Source: Bacteroidota bacterium (lineage in GTDB: Bacteria > Bacteroidota > Bacteroidia > AKYH767-A > 2013-40CM-41-45). From it: DNA of 64,000 nt. The notes beneath the pieces were generated by a model. That model saw nothing but the letters and a program-made list of their open reading frames with translations, was not told the origin of the DNA and did not search any database. The stretch spans positions 310,001-374,000 of the forward strand of contig JADKJP010000002.1 in NCBI GenBank assembly GCA_016720935.1, written 5' to 3'. This document shows, piece by piece, positions 55,493 through 63,974 of the stretch; the first letter of the stretch is position 1; each line of letters starts with the position of its first letter. The translations under genes and the position numbers were made by a program.

Positions 55493-56206
55493 ATGAAACT
55501 CAGCATTATCATCCCATTATACAACGAACAGGACCTTATCTCACAGGTACTGAACGAATTATTGAAGGTAAACTACCCTGCTTTTCTCTCTGATTATGAG
55601 ATTATTGTTGTGGATGATTGCTCCAAAGATGCCAGTTATGCGCGTGTGGAAGAGTTCGCGAAGCAACAACCGAGGGTTCATTTGTTTCGTCATGAACAAA
55701 ATCAGGGAAAAGGAGCGGCTGTTCGCACGGGAGCGTCAAAAGCGAGTGGAGATATTCTCCTGATTCAGGATGCGGATCTGGAACTCACGCCCAGGGATAT
55801 ACCGGATATGCTCGAAACAAAAAACGAGCTAAAGGTTCCTTTCATCAACGGTTCCCGTTATTTACCCGGAGTGAGAAGAACACAGGCTTCGTACAAGAGA
55901 TATTTTTTCAATAAGCTTTTCACCAATATTGCTTCTGTACTCATTGATGTACATCTGACGGATGTTGCCTGCGGATACAAGCTTCTCGACAAATCACTTT
56001 TCGACAGATTGAATCTGAAAGAAAACCGTTTCGGTTTTGAAGCGGAACTGATTTTGAAATGCGCGCGTTTCCAGAAAAACTGGATCGCGGAAGTGCCCGT
56101 GCATTATTATCCGCGCAACAAAGGAGAAGGAAAAAAACTCCGCAACATGGATGGTTTCAGAATTTTGAAGACGATTTTGAAATACGGCTTGTTCAGGATG
56201 AAATAA
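55493..56206 (+). CDS. Family 2 glycosyltransferase (DPG-synthase-like)
   Basis: The 237-residue GT-A protein has SIIIPLYNEQDLISQVLNEL, VVDDCSKDASYARVEEF, GKGAAVRTGASKASGDILLIQDADLELTP (DAD) and FGFEAELILKCARF. It is the third GT2 in the cluster and similar in type to the gene at 50956 but on the other strand. A role in making a polyprenyl-phosphate sugar for the nearby membrane transferases is inferred. Confidence 0.85.
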   Translation: MKLSIIIPLYNEQDLISQVLNELLKVNYPAFLSDYEIIVVDDCSKDASYARVEEFAKQQPRVHLFRHEQNQGKGAAVRTGASKASGDILLIQDADLELTPRDIPDMLETKNELKVPFINGSRYLPGVRRTQASYKRYFFNKLFTNIASVLIDVHLTDVACGYKLLDKSLFDRLNLKENRFGFEAELILKCARFQKNWIAEVPVHYYPRNKGEGKKLRNMDGFRILKTILKYGLFRMK

Positions 56207-56301
56207 TTTTTTCTCCGAGCAAACTTTCAATTGGTCCCCCAGAATCTGGACTTTCAATCAGAATCTCATCCAGGAACTCATTTTAAAGGTTCAGCAGTAT
56301 A

Positions 56302-57069
56302 TTACCTGCGTCCTCTCCGGCGAAAAAACTTTTGTGAATTTTTTCGTGAGGACATGGCATCATCCACTTTCGCGTTTTCCTGATGGAGGGCAACTTCTTC
56401 TTTGTGATGAAAAATAGTTTCAACGCGGTGAGCTTCCAGTGGTGTAATCGGATGCACATTTCCTTCTTCAGGAATGAAATTTAAATCCTCTCCATGCATT
56501 GTTTCTTCCGGGAGAACATTTGTTATTTCAGGAGTTGGTACGACTTTCTTTACAATGGTTTTGTTTTTGGGTTCAATCTCCGGTTGCATTTTTTCTTTTA
56601 CTGAAACTTTTGCGGCTTTTTTTACCTTGACTTTAGCTGCGGAAACAACCGGTTTATTTAATGCGATTTTTGCCGGGCGACGAAGAGGCGCTTTGGTTTT
56701 TTTTGCTGGACGAGCCTTCGATTTGCTCTTCACAGAACTCTTTAAATTCTTTTTTACCGTTTTTAGTGGAGACTTTTTGATTGTACTTTTAACTTTCTTC
56801 TTTGTTGTGAGCTTTGATTTCTTTTTTGCAATGACTTTTACATTTTTACTGACTTCTGATTTTACCTTCTTTTTAACTGCAGCTTTCTTAGTGACCTTGC
56901 TTTTTGCATTCAAAGCTTTCGCTTTCTTTATGGATGTTGCAATGACGATGCTCTCTTTCATTTTCTTCTTTTCTTTCAAAATAGCATTCCCAATTTCAAT
57001 CGCTTTGTTGCGAATTGATGCGGGTAAATTTTTCATAGACTCCGGATATCTCTGTTTTGTCCAAGGCAT
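56302..57069 (-). CDS. Lys-rich histone-H1-like protein with small N-terminal domain
   Basis: The 255-residue protein starts at MPWTKQRYPESMKNLPASIR (ATG at 57069). The first 50 residues form a small helical domain (RNKAIEIGNAILKEKKKMKE) like short Bacteroidota proteins with the same PxSMKNLP start. Residues about 55-165 are a Lys/Ala/Val-rich histone H1-like tail, followed by an acidic-proline part and an Arg-rich end (FFRRRGRR). It is probably a DNA-binding nucleoid protein. Another Lys-rich tail is on the dksA-like gene. Confidence 0.75.
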   Translation of the reverse strand: MPWTKQRYPESMKNLPASIRNKAIEIGNAILKEKKKMKESIVIATSIKKAKALNAKSKVTKKAAVKKKVKSEVSKNVKVIAKKKSKLTTKKKVKSTIKKSPLKTVKKNLKSSVKSKSKARPAKKTKAPLRRPAKIALNKPVVSAAKVKVKKAAKVSVKEKMQPEIEPKNKTIVKKVVPTPEITNVLPEETMHGEDLNFIPEEGNVHPITPLEAHRVETIFHHKEEVALHQENAKVDDAMSSRKNSQKFFRRRGRR

Positions 57070-57098
57070 AATTTTGAAGTTTAATAATGTTATCAATT

Positions 57099-57118
57099 CA
57101 TAGGGTAATTTCCCTATG
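57099..57118. promoter_or_regulatory. CATAGGG-N6-CCCTATG palindrome upstream of the histone-like gene
   Basis: The 7-bp arms (57099-57105 and 57112-57118) lie 30 bp upstream of the ATG at 57069 on the minus strand, a position suited to an operator or leader hairpin. The binding factor is unknown. Confidence 0.35.
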
Positions 57119-57377
57119 TAAAATTCAAAAATTTACTCCTGAATCAACTTACATAATTATTAAAATATCTTACATCATTCACACATTCCGCATTCTGAAT
57201 TCCTTGTTTATACAAAGAAGGAACGTATGATCATGCCGGGATTTGCAATTCATGAATAAACTGGCAAATCCCATTGCCAAACACATGCTTAAATCAATGA
57301 AATTCCTGCTAAAGAGCGCTATTCTATATTGGAAATTTTAAATCGTGTTCGTAAATTCGTAAACTGGGGCTTTAATA

Positions 57378-57986
57378 ATGGTCATGTTTCGATTACTGCG
57401 CACATTTATTTTCATCCTGCTACCTCTTTTAAGTTCCGGTCAACCCGTGTGGAAACTTGAAAAAAACAAGAACGGAATCAAAGTCTATTCAAGCCAGCTT
57501 CCAAATTCAGATTACAAGGCGATCAAAGCTGAATGTTTGATGGCGGGAAATTATGCTAAGCTGATCAATGCACTAACCGATGTTCCGCTTTTTACGACCT
57601 GGATTTATCATGCGAAAATATGCAGCCTGATGGTGCAGAACCCGGATCTTGATTTTATTTATTATTCGGAGACCTCGCTTCCATGGCCACTTTCCGACAG
57701 GGTGGCGGCAGTGCATGTGGTGATCAATACGGATAGTCTTCCGAAATTCATGACCATTACCGGGAGCGGAGAGTCCTGGAGAATTCCTGAATCGGATGAT
57801 TTTGTTCCTGTTACACATTATTCCGCCCACTGGAACGTGACGATGCCAACTGCCAATACTATTTTTATAAAGTATGAATTGGAATTGAATCCCGGCGGAG
57901 AGATTCCTGTCTGGATCATCAATATGTTCGCGGCAAATGGTCCTTATGAGACGTTTAGTAATCTTTCTGAAAAATTGAAAAACTAG
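57378..57986 (+). CDS. Exported START/polyketide-cyclase-like protein
   Basis: The 202-residue protein has a signal peptide (FIFILLPLLSSGQ), then a START-type fold: WKLEKNKNGIKVYSSQLPNS, KAIKAECLMAGNYAKLINAL, LPWPLSDRVAAVHVV and ELNPGGEIPVWIINMFAANGPY. START domains bind lipids or hydrophobic ligands. The partner is unknown. The start at 57378 or at the second ATG (57384) makes little difference. Confidence 0.8.
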   Translation: MVMFRLLRTFIFILLPLLSSGQPVWKLEKNKNGIKVYSSQLPNSDYKAIKAECLMAGNYAKLINALTDVPLFTTWIYHAKICSLMVQNPDLDFIYYSETSLPWPLSDRVAAVHVVINTDSLPKFMTITGSGESWRIPESDDFVPVTHYSAHWNVTMPTANTIFIKYELELNPGGEIPVWIINMFAANGPYETFSNLSEKLKN

Positions 57987-58100
57987 TTTGTGCTAATTGA
58001 ACTTTTATGAATGAAGAAACCGGATAGTTAAAATGAGTACGAAATTCCTGCCTTCAAAATAAACCTGTATATTTCTTTTTTAACTTAGAAATTCGTTTGT

Positions 58101-58553
58101 ATGAAAAACGTATTCGATCCGAATGGTGCTGCTGAGATGATCAGCCGAATCAATAAATTAAACTCTGATACCAAGGCACTCTGGGGAAAAATGAGTGTAG
58201 CACAAATGCTCGCGCATTGTAATGTTACCTATGAGATGATCTACGAAGACAAACATCCCAAGCCAGGCGGATTCAAAAAATTAATTCTGAAATTATTAGT
58301 GAAACCTTCCGTAGTAGGAGAAAAGGGATATCGAAAAAACAATCCTACGGCTCCTGAATTTCTAATCAAAGACGATAAAAACTTTGAAGCCGAGAAAAAA
58401 AGGCTGATCGACTTTATAACAAAGACACAGCAATTGGGTGAAAATTATTTTGAAGGAAAAGAGTCACATTCTTTCGGGAAGCTGAATAAAACAGAGTGGA
58501 ACAATATGTTCTCCAAACATCTTGATCATCACCTGAGTCAGTTTGGTGTTTAG
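58101..58553 (+). CDS. DUF1569 (DinB-like) protein
   Basis: The 150-residue protein shows the DUF1569 pattern: MSVAQMLAHCNVTYEM (His about 41), GYRKNNPTAPEFLI and HSFGKLNKTEWNNMFSKHLDHHLSQFG, which provide His residues for a metal site as in DinB-like four-helix bundles. It may be an uncharacterised thiol or metal-dependent enzyme. Monocistronic; the G-type heptamers at 58560-58580 start right after the stop codon. Confidence 0.8.
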   Translation: MKNVFDPNGAAEMISRINKLNSDTKALWGKMSVAQMLAHCNVTYEMIYEDKHPKPGGFKKLILKLLVKPSVVGEKGYRKNNPTAPEFLIKDDKNFEAEKKRLIDFITKTQQLGENYFEGKESHSFGKLNKTEWNNMFSKHLDHHLSQFGV

Positions 58554-58646
58554 AAGAAAGTGATGAGAGACTTGGGACGGAAAAAAGTAAAAGTCTTTTT
58601 TAAAAATGTTTTCTATGTCTATGAAAAAATTTGCATCTAAGCAAAT

Positions 58647-58728
58647 TCTAACAACTAACAACTAACAACTAACAACTAACAACCAACCACTAAGCACTAA
58701 GCACTAAGCACTAACCACTAAGCACTAC
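58647..58728 (+). repeat. C-type heptamer tract supplying a stop codon
   Basis: CTAACAA x4, CCAACCA, CTAAGCA x3, CTAACCA, CTAAGCA run from 58648 to the stop of the minus-strand membrane protein gene; the last unit provides TAG at 58725-58727. A weak G-type tract (GTGATGA, GAGACTT, GGGACGG) is at 58560-58580. Confidence 0.8.
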
Positions 58729-60560
58729 TTCGCCTCTGCCACCTGTTTAAACTCCATATGAATATTGTCCACATACACCTGCTTCCCACCTTTGTCCCAG
58801 AAATATAATTTTCCCGTTTCTCTGTCGGGCCGATAATAATACCGGATTTTCATGTCAATCTTTTCCCAACTTGCTGCGGGAATTGATTTTAATTCCGAAA
58901 CATCTCCTGCAAAGTATTGAGTCATTCCGGTATCGCTTTCAGTTGAGAATACCACGTACAAGTCACCCGGGTTGATTTTTTCTTTGCAATAAATATCTGC
59001 GTGAACAAACAGGCTATCCGCCCATTTTGAATTTAAATCGACAATCTCAAAATTGTATGCAGGAGAAAAGGGAACATCTTTTGACAAAGCAAAAGAGTAA
59101 TCTCCGCTTTTCTTAATCTCCTTTGTTGTGCCCGGAATAGATTCCGGATGCAATTCGAAATCCTGATAATTAAAATAAATCCAACCTTCATGTGTGGAAG
59201 GAAGGTTATATGGCAAACCTGCACGTGCACGATCGTAATCAGGTTGCTGAAGATTTGCCCACCATTCACCTGTGCTTTCCGTTTGAAATAATCCGATGAA
59301 ATATACTTTCTTATTCATCCCATCATAGTGAATCAATCCTTTTTTGTACTGCCATTGCTGGAACAAGCTGAAACTGATCAGACATAGAAATACAGGAACG
59401 GAAACGGCAATCAGTGCTTTGTTCTTTTTAATCCAGTCCAGACAAGCGGCGAAAGGCAAAGCAAGCATTCCATACAAATCCACCATTGGTCTTTGTCCAA
59501 ATGATCCTCCGTACCACCATGCCCACCAACTATAGAATACATATATGCAAATCAATAGCGTGAGCAAAATTCCTAAATTGAACACGCGGATGACTTGACG
59601 AAACATCAAAATTCCGATGATCGAAATGAACATGATGGGTGTATAAATGAGCCAGCCTTTTTTGTAACTGAACAATCCGTCGATGATGTGAGGATCATTA
59701 AAATAAAATCGTTCTGATGTATATGAATAATAAAACCAATGTCCGGTTGCGGTGTGCCAGTAAATCAACTGCGGAAGTGCGCAGAGAAAAACGCAAACGA
59801 AAATCAAAAGGATGTGCATCCGTTCTTTCCAGAAAAACTGAATCTTTTCTACAAATGATTTCCATGAATTTACATTGTAAAAAATAAAGGGCAAACTCAG
59901 CAACAGCATGGTAGGTCGAATCAAAATGGCCAAACCAATGAGCACGCCTGCAATGAAAGTATTTTTCCAGTTTGGATTCTCATGCCATTTTACTGTGAAA
60001 TACAAAAAGACACTGATGATTGAAAACAGAAAAGCATGCGACATGGCCGCTTCACGTGTGGTGTACCAGACAAGATTCGTTCCAAAATACACACAAAGTA
60101 GTGTCAATGCTGTGATACCATCTGTAAAATAGAGCAGGAGTAGTTTTCGTAAATACCATAATCCAATCAATACATAGAAAAAACAACTGATGACAAGCGC
60201 TGTTTGATATGGCCTGGAAAAACCATCAGGAGTATAGTGTGAAACATTTGCATATGCGTGAGCAAGCCAGAAAAATGGCATGTAGAGTATACTCAGGCCC
60301 ATTGTTGTTTTCAATACATACTTCCCGTCCGGTGTTGTTTCGGGCCAGTATTTTGATTTGAGAGCACCATTATCTCGGTCAATAAAGGAAAGAGTCGCGT
60401 CATGGTAAATAAAAAAAGCAGGAAGATATCCATAGTAGGAAACAACATCACTTACTATCTGATCTCTTCTGTTCTCAGCATTGATAAAAAAGCAGGAAAT
60501 AAGAAAAGCGAAAATGATGAAGATTGAAATTTTACTTTTTATGGATTGATTATTCTGCAT
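58725..60560 (-). CDS. Multi-spanning GT-C-like membrane protein, paralog B
   Basis: The 611-residue protein has the same plan as the gene at 51704: N-terminal membrane segment, first loop with DVVSYYGYLPAFFIYHD, about ten further membrane segments (to near 420), WWAWWYGGSFGQRPMVDLYG in a loop matching WAAWWNGGSFGMRYFSESY, and a C-terminal beta domain ending QVYVDNIHMEFKQV. It is a probable lipid-linked-sugar transferase. The stop codon lies in the heptamer tract. Confidence 0.75.
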   Translation of the reverse strand: MQNNQSIKSKISIFIIFAFLISCFFINAENRRDQIVSDVVSYYGYLPAFFIYHDATLSFIDRDNGALKSKYWPETTPDGKYVLKTTMGLSILYMPFFWLAHAYANVSHYTPDGFSRPYQTALVISCFFYVLIGLWYLRKLLLLYFTDGITALTLLCVYFGTNLVWYTTREAAMSHAFLFSIISVFLYFTVKWHENPNWKNTFIAGVLIGLAILIRPTMLLLSLPFIFYNVNSWKSFVEKIQFFWKERMHILLIFVCVFLCALPQLIYWHTATGHWFYYSYTSERFYFNDPHIIDGLFSYKKGWLIYTPIMFISIIGILMFRQVIRVFNLGILLTLLICIYVFYSWWAWWYGGSFGQRPMVDLYGMLALPFAACLDWIKKNKALIAVSVPVFLCLISFSLFQQWQYKKGLIHYDGMNKKVYFIGLFQTESTGEWWANLQQPDYDRARAGLPYNLPSTHEGWIYFNYQDFELHPESIPGTTKEIKKSGDYSFALSKDVPFSPAYNFEIVDLNSKWADSLFVHADIYCKEKINPGDLYVVFSTESDTGMTQYFAGDVSELKSIPAASWEKIDMKIRYYYRPDRETGKLYFWDKGGKQVYVDNIHMEFKQVAEAK

Positions 60561-60677
60561 GATAATATGTGCCGGAGTTGGAGGTGTTCTCTTTAATCAG
60601 ATCAATCTTTTAAATGTGAAAATTCAAATGTAAAGAAATTTTATGAGGGGAATATTTGCGCAAATAAGAAAGTGTGT

Positions 60678-63029
60678 TTATTTGGACGTTGCCTCCTGAC
60701 GAATATATGCGTAACCTGGAACCTGGAAATTATTAACTATACAAACAGAGTCGTTCTTATTGCCGGTTGACTGTGATAATAAATAAACATTGGTACCTGG
60801 AGATTGAATCAGCAATTCATCGGCAAAGAAATGCTGATCAGAATGAGGGTCTTTTAAAAATTTAAGGGTATAATTCACCGGTTTTTCAGGAGCGATGAAT
60901 GTTTGTTGCACCAGGGACCATTCTCCGTCAATCACTTTAGCACGAGCAGGAGTGCAGGAAAAGAGTATTTGCTCTTCTCCGTTTTGCGGGTTTTCAGCGA
61001 TCATCAAAAGGTCGATTTGATTACTGCCTTCTTCCAGATTGTTGTGCCAGTAGGTGAGCAAATATTCTTTACCCGGTTCAAATGGCAGATCCGCATGATC
61101 AATGAGGAGGTTCTCAATATTTTTATTTCCCTCGAAACAGCCTTTTCCATATCTGGATTTTGAATTTGATGCAGAATCAAATCCATCAAAATAAAAATAT
61201 CCCGGATCTGAAGAAAAGATTTGTCCTGTGATGTTTGGCTTAAAGACTATGATATTCGTTTGTTTCAGATCCTCTTTGGTTTCAAATATGGAATCATATG
61301 CCAACGCGAATAAACTGAACGAAGTGTTCTCCCAGATTTTTGTACTTTTTTGCAAAAGATAATTTTCCTGGAGATCCAGCTGCTCCTGAGTCTTTAAAAT
61401 GAGAAATGGTTTTTTTGAGGGAAGGTCGGTTTCAATTGTTTTTGAAATGAAAGAGGGAGAAAAAAACTGTAGAATGTTTTTTGCTTCCGGAATAGGAGAG
61501 CGGGCGGCTGAGGATGCCAATAGTGGGAAGTTGCACCAGTATGAAACTACCATGGAAGCTCGCAGACTTTCACGTGGATCCGCTGTTGTAAAATTATCAC
61601 TACCGATGTGATAAAAAGGAAGTGGAACAAGACATTGATAGCTTGTTTTGATGCGATTCAGTTCATCACGTAATTCCCTGTACTCTTTTGGCAAGACTTG
61701 TTCATTGAAATAGTTTGGAGCGTTCACGCATTGTTCAGCAACAATCCGGAATTGCGAAAAACCTTCCAGCAATTGCAAACCTGCGAACGATCCGATGAGC
61801 ATAAACGCGAATCTTGTTTTCCCCCGCGCTCTCAAAATTTTATAGATCAACCACAAAGTATAAAAACTAAATACACTGAAAACAAAATAAAATACCCATG
61901 CAAATCGCCCGAGGGAACGAAACTGTCTTAAGGTTGTAATCCAGTTGAGCAAAGGTTCTCCTCCCAGTCGAAATGGAACAGCCATCGCGTAAATCAACAG
62001 TACAATGGCCGCGCTTATTGATACAGAAAGCCAAAGCGTGCGAACCGGGAATAAAATTCTGTCAAATCTTTTACGAAGGATAAAGCGGAACAGACGGAAC
62101 AATGAGAATGCTGCCATTACCGTTCCTGCCAGTCCAATGTAGGCCCAACCTTCCCAATGAGACTGTGAGAAACCAAGTGGTTTTGTAATCAGATTGTGAA
62201 AAGGAGCTTTCAGCGGAAGAAATACTGTGGCAAATGTCGCGAAGTGCTCAAAGAATCCGGTAGGACGAATTGGTCTTCCCAGATGAAAATCGATAATTGA
62301 AATGATAATCTGGGTCAATACAGCAGGTACAATAATTTGCAAAATGTATCCGAGGTAGAGATTTTTATTTTTCGTAAAAGATTTTTGTTTCGATAATAAA
62401 AGAGTTCCCGCATAACAAATAGTAAACGCAATCAGAATCGCGCTGAAATAGGGATGAATAAAAAACCACAAGGTGTTCAGGAGAATTAGAATCGCACCTG
62501 TTGTTTTTCTTTTTTCTCCGGCATCGTACTTTATCAGCAACCACCAACTGAGTGGAAAACAAAATGCATAGGATAAAGTAAGATGTCCCTGCAAGCGAAA
62601 GAGCTGCGGACACAAAAGGGTAATCGATACGGCGGCAATAATTACAAGTGTTTTTGGTAAAGAAAGCCGTAAGAGAACAAGGCTTAGAAAAAAAGCGCAG
62701 AGCGGAAAGGAAAGCAGCCAAAGCATATTGCTTAAACCCACACTATGTGTTTCGAACCAGGGAAAAGGAATCGCAAGAAATTTTAAGGTGTTTGTAATGA
62801 GTGTTTGTCCGTCAGTAAATACATGCGTTTGTCCATAAGGATAATTCATGTTTTGATATTCCGTCCAGCTGCTATCGTTGCGGATGTGACCGGCAATCAT
62901 GGTGTATGTCTTGATTCCATCGCCATCAGCGGTGAGCATCGTTTCGTTTGGGTGAAGGAAGACAGGTTTGAAAAAGACAACCACAAAAATCAAAACGACA
63001 AAAAAGGAAAGTAGAGCCGTTCGATTCAT
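60678..63029 (-). CDS. Large multi-spanning membrane protein with C-terminal beta domain
   Basis: The 783-residue protein has about twelve membrane segments up to residue 420. The first loop reads FLHPNETMLTADGDGIKTYT and NMNYPYGQTHVFTDGQTL, a pattern of large Bacteroidota membrane proteins related to GT-C enzymes. The C-terminal 370 residues are soluble and include beta-rich parts (YFYFDGFDSASNSKSRYGKG, EYLLTYWHNNL). Function unknown; a role with the neighbouring glycosyltransferases is inferred. The ATG at 63029 fits the membrane start; an alternative is five codons upstream. Confidence 0.7.
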   Translation of the reverse strand: MNRTALLSFFVVLIFVVVFFKPVFLHPNETMLTADGDGIKTYTMIAGHIRNDSSWTEYQNMNYPYGQTHVFTDGQTLITNTLKFLAIPFPWFETHSVGLSNMLWLLSFPLCAFFLSLVLLRLSLPKTLVIIAAVSITLLCPQLFRLQGHLTLSYAFCFPLSWWLLIKYDAGEKRKTTGAILILLNTLWFFIHPYFSAILIAFTICYAGTLLLSKQKSFTKNKNLYLGYILQIIVPAVLTQIIISIIDFHLGRPIRPTGFFEHFATFATVFLPLKAPFHNLITKPLGFSQSHWEGWAYIGLAGTVMAAFSLFRLFRFILRKRFDRILFPVRTLWLSVSISAAIVLLIYAMAVPFRLGGEPLLNWITTLRQFRSLGRFAWVFYFVFSVFSFYTLWLIYKILRARGKTRFAFMLIGSFAGLQLLEGFSQFRIVAEQCVNAPNYFNEQVLPKEYRELRDELNRIKTSYQCLVPLPFYHIGSDNFTTADPRESLRASMVVSYWCNFPLLASSAARSPIPEAKNILQFFSPSFISKTIETDLPSKKPFLILKTQEQLDLQENYLLQKSTKIWENTSFSLFALAYDSIFETKEDLKQTNIIVFKPNITGQIFSSDPGYFYFDGFDSASNSKSRYGKGCFEGNKNIENLLIDHADLPFEPGKEYLLTYWHNNLEEGSNQIDLLMIAENPQNGEEQILFSCTPARAKVIDGEWSLVQQTFIAPEKPVNYTLKFLKDPHSDQHFFADELLIQSPGTNVYLLSQSTGNKNDSVCIVNNFQVPGYAYIRQEATSK

Positions 63030-63111
63030 AGATAGAAAGGTCAATAATTATAAAATGGAAATCCCGTCATTTGAAGAGGAATTTCCATGTTGTATGTAAT
63101 TAGGTAACGAT

Positions 63112-63810
63112 TTAACCTTTTTTCCGGACAGTTCTTTGCTCAATTCGCTTCTCGTATTTTTCTCCTTTAAAAATACGGTGAATATAAATTCCCGGAGTGT
63201 GGATGTGGTCCGGATCGAGACTACCCGCCGGCACAAGCTCTTCCACTTCCGCGATAGTGATTTTTCCTGCCATCGCCATGAGCGGATTGAAATTGCGTGC
63301 TGTCTCACGGTAAATCAGATTTCCATCTGTATCACCTTTCCATGCTTTGACAATCGCGAATGGCGCGTCAAAAGCATATTCCATCAGGTAATCTTTACCA
63401 TTAAAATTTCTTACTTCTTTACCGATCGCTACTTCGGTGCCCACTCCTGCAGGAGTAAATATCGCGGGCATGCCGTAACCGGCGGCCAGACAACGGGTAG
63501 CCAGCGTTCCCTGTGGGATCAGTTCAACTTCCAGTTCACCGCTCAGCATTTGTCTTTCAAATTCTGCATTCTCCCCAACATAGGATGATACCATCTTCTT
63601 TACCTGGTGATTGTTCAGTAACAAACCAAGACCGAAATCATCAACGCCTGCGTTATTGGAAATGCAGGTGAGATCTTTCACACCTTTTTTTACCAATGCA
63701 TTTATTGAATTCTCCGGAATTCCACACAAGCCAAAACCTCCAACAAGCAGGGTCATTCCATTTTCGATTCCTTTAATTGCTTCTTCCGCGTTTGCTACTA
63801 CTTTGTTCAT
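63112..63810 (-). CDS. scoA: 3-oxoacid CoA-transferase subunit A
   Basis: The 232-residue protein starts MNKVVANAEEAIKGIENGMT, with the glycine-rich LLVGGFGLCGIPENSI, SNNAGVDDFGLGLLL, YVGENAEFERQMLSGELEVE and IPQGTLATRCLAAGYGMPAIFTPAGVGTEV, all diagnostic for the alpha subunit. It works with ScoB (54693-55355) to move CoA between succinyl-CoA and acetoacetate. It is the last gene of a minus-strand series; its promoter and the heptamer tract lie upstream at 63851-63974. Confidence 0.9.
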   Translation of the reverse strand: MNKVVANAEEAIKGIENGMTLLVGGFGLCGIPENSINALVKKGVKDLTCISNNAGVDDFGLGLLLNNHQVKKMVSSYVGENAEFERQMLSGELEVELIPQGTLATRCLAAGYGMPAIFTPAGVGTEVAIGKEVRNFNGKDYLMEYAFDAPFAIVKAWKGDTDGNLIYRETARNFNPLMAMAGKITIAEVEELVPAGSLDPDHIHTPGIYIHRIFKGEKYEKRIEQRTVRKKG

Positions 63811-63850
63811 TGCCTGAATTATTTTATAGTGAATGGTAAAGAGTCTATTG

Positions 63851-63900
63851 CAAATATTTTATTTTGGACCAACAACCAACAACCAACAACCAACAACCAA
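63851..63900 (-). promoter_or_regulatory. scoA promoter candidate with -33 elements in the heptamer tract
   Basis: On the minus strand AATATTTG (63858-63851) differs by one base from TAnnTTTG. The GTTGGTTGTTGG heptamers upstream supply TTG at 18 and 21 bp distance, in the range used by Bacteroidota promoters. Confidence 0.4.
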
Positions 63901-63974
63901 CAACCAACAACCAACAACCAACAACCAACAACCAACAACCAACAACCAACAACCAACAACCAACAACCAACAAC
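63868..63974 (+). repeat. CAACAAC heptamer tract (15 units)
   Basis: The most regular tract in the window: 15 nearly identical CCAACAA units without a mismatch until CAACTAG at the end. A weak G-type tract (GTGAATG, GTAAAGA, GTCTATT) lies at 63829-63856. It continues to the window edge without a gene. Confidence 0.9.

Noticed and set aside
63868..63974. Regular tandem array at the window edge as a CRISPR array
   Set aside because: The unit is only 7 bp with no spacers. No cas gene is present.
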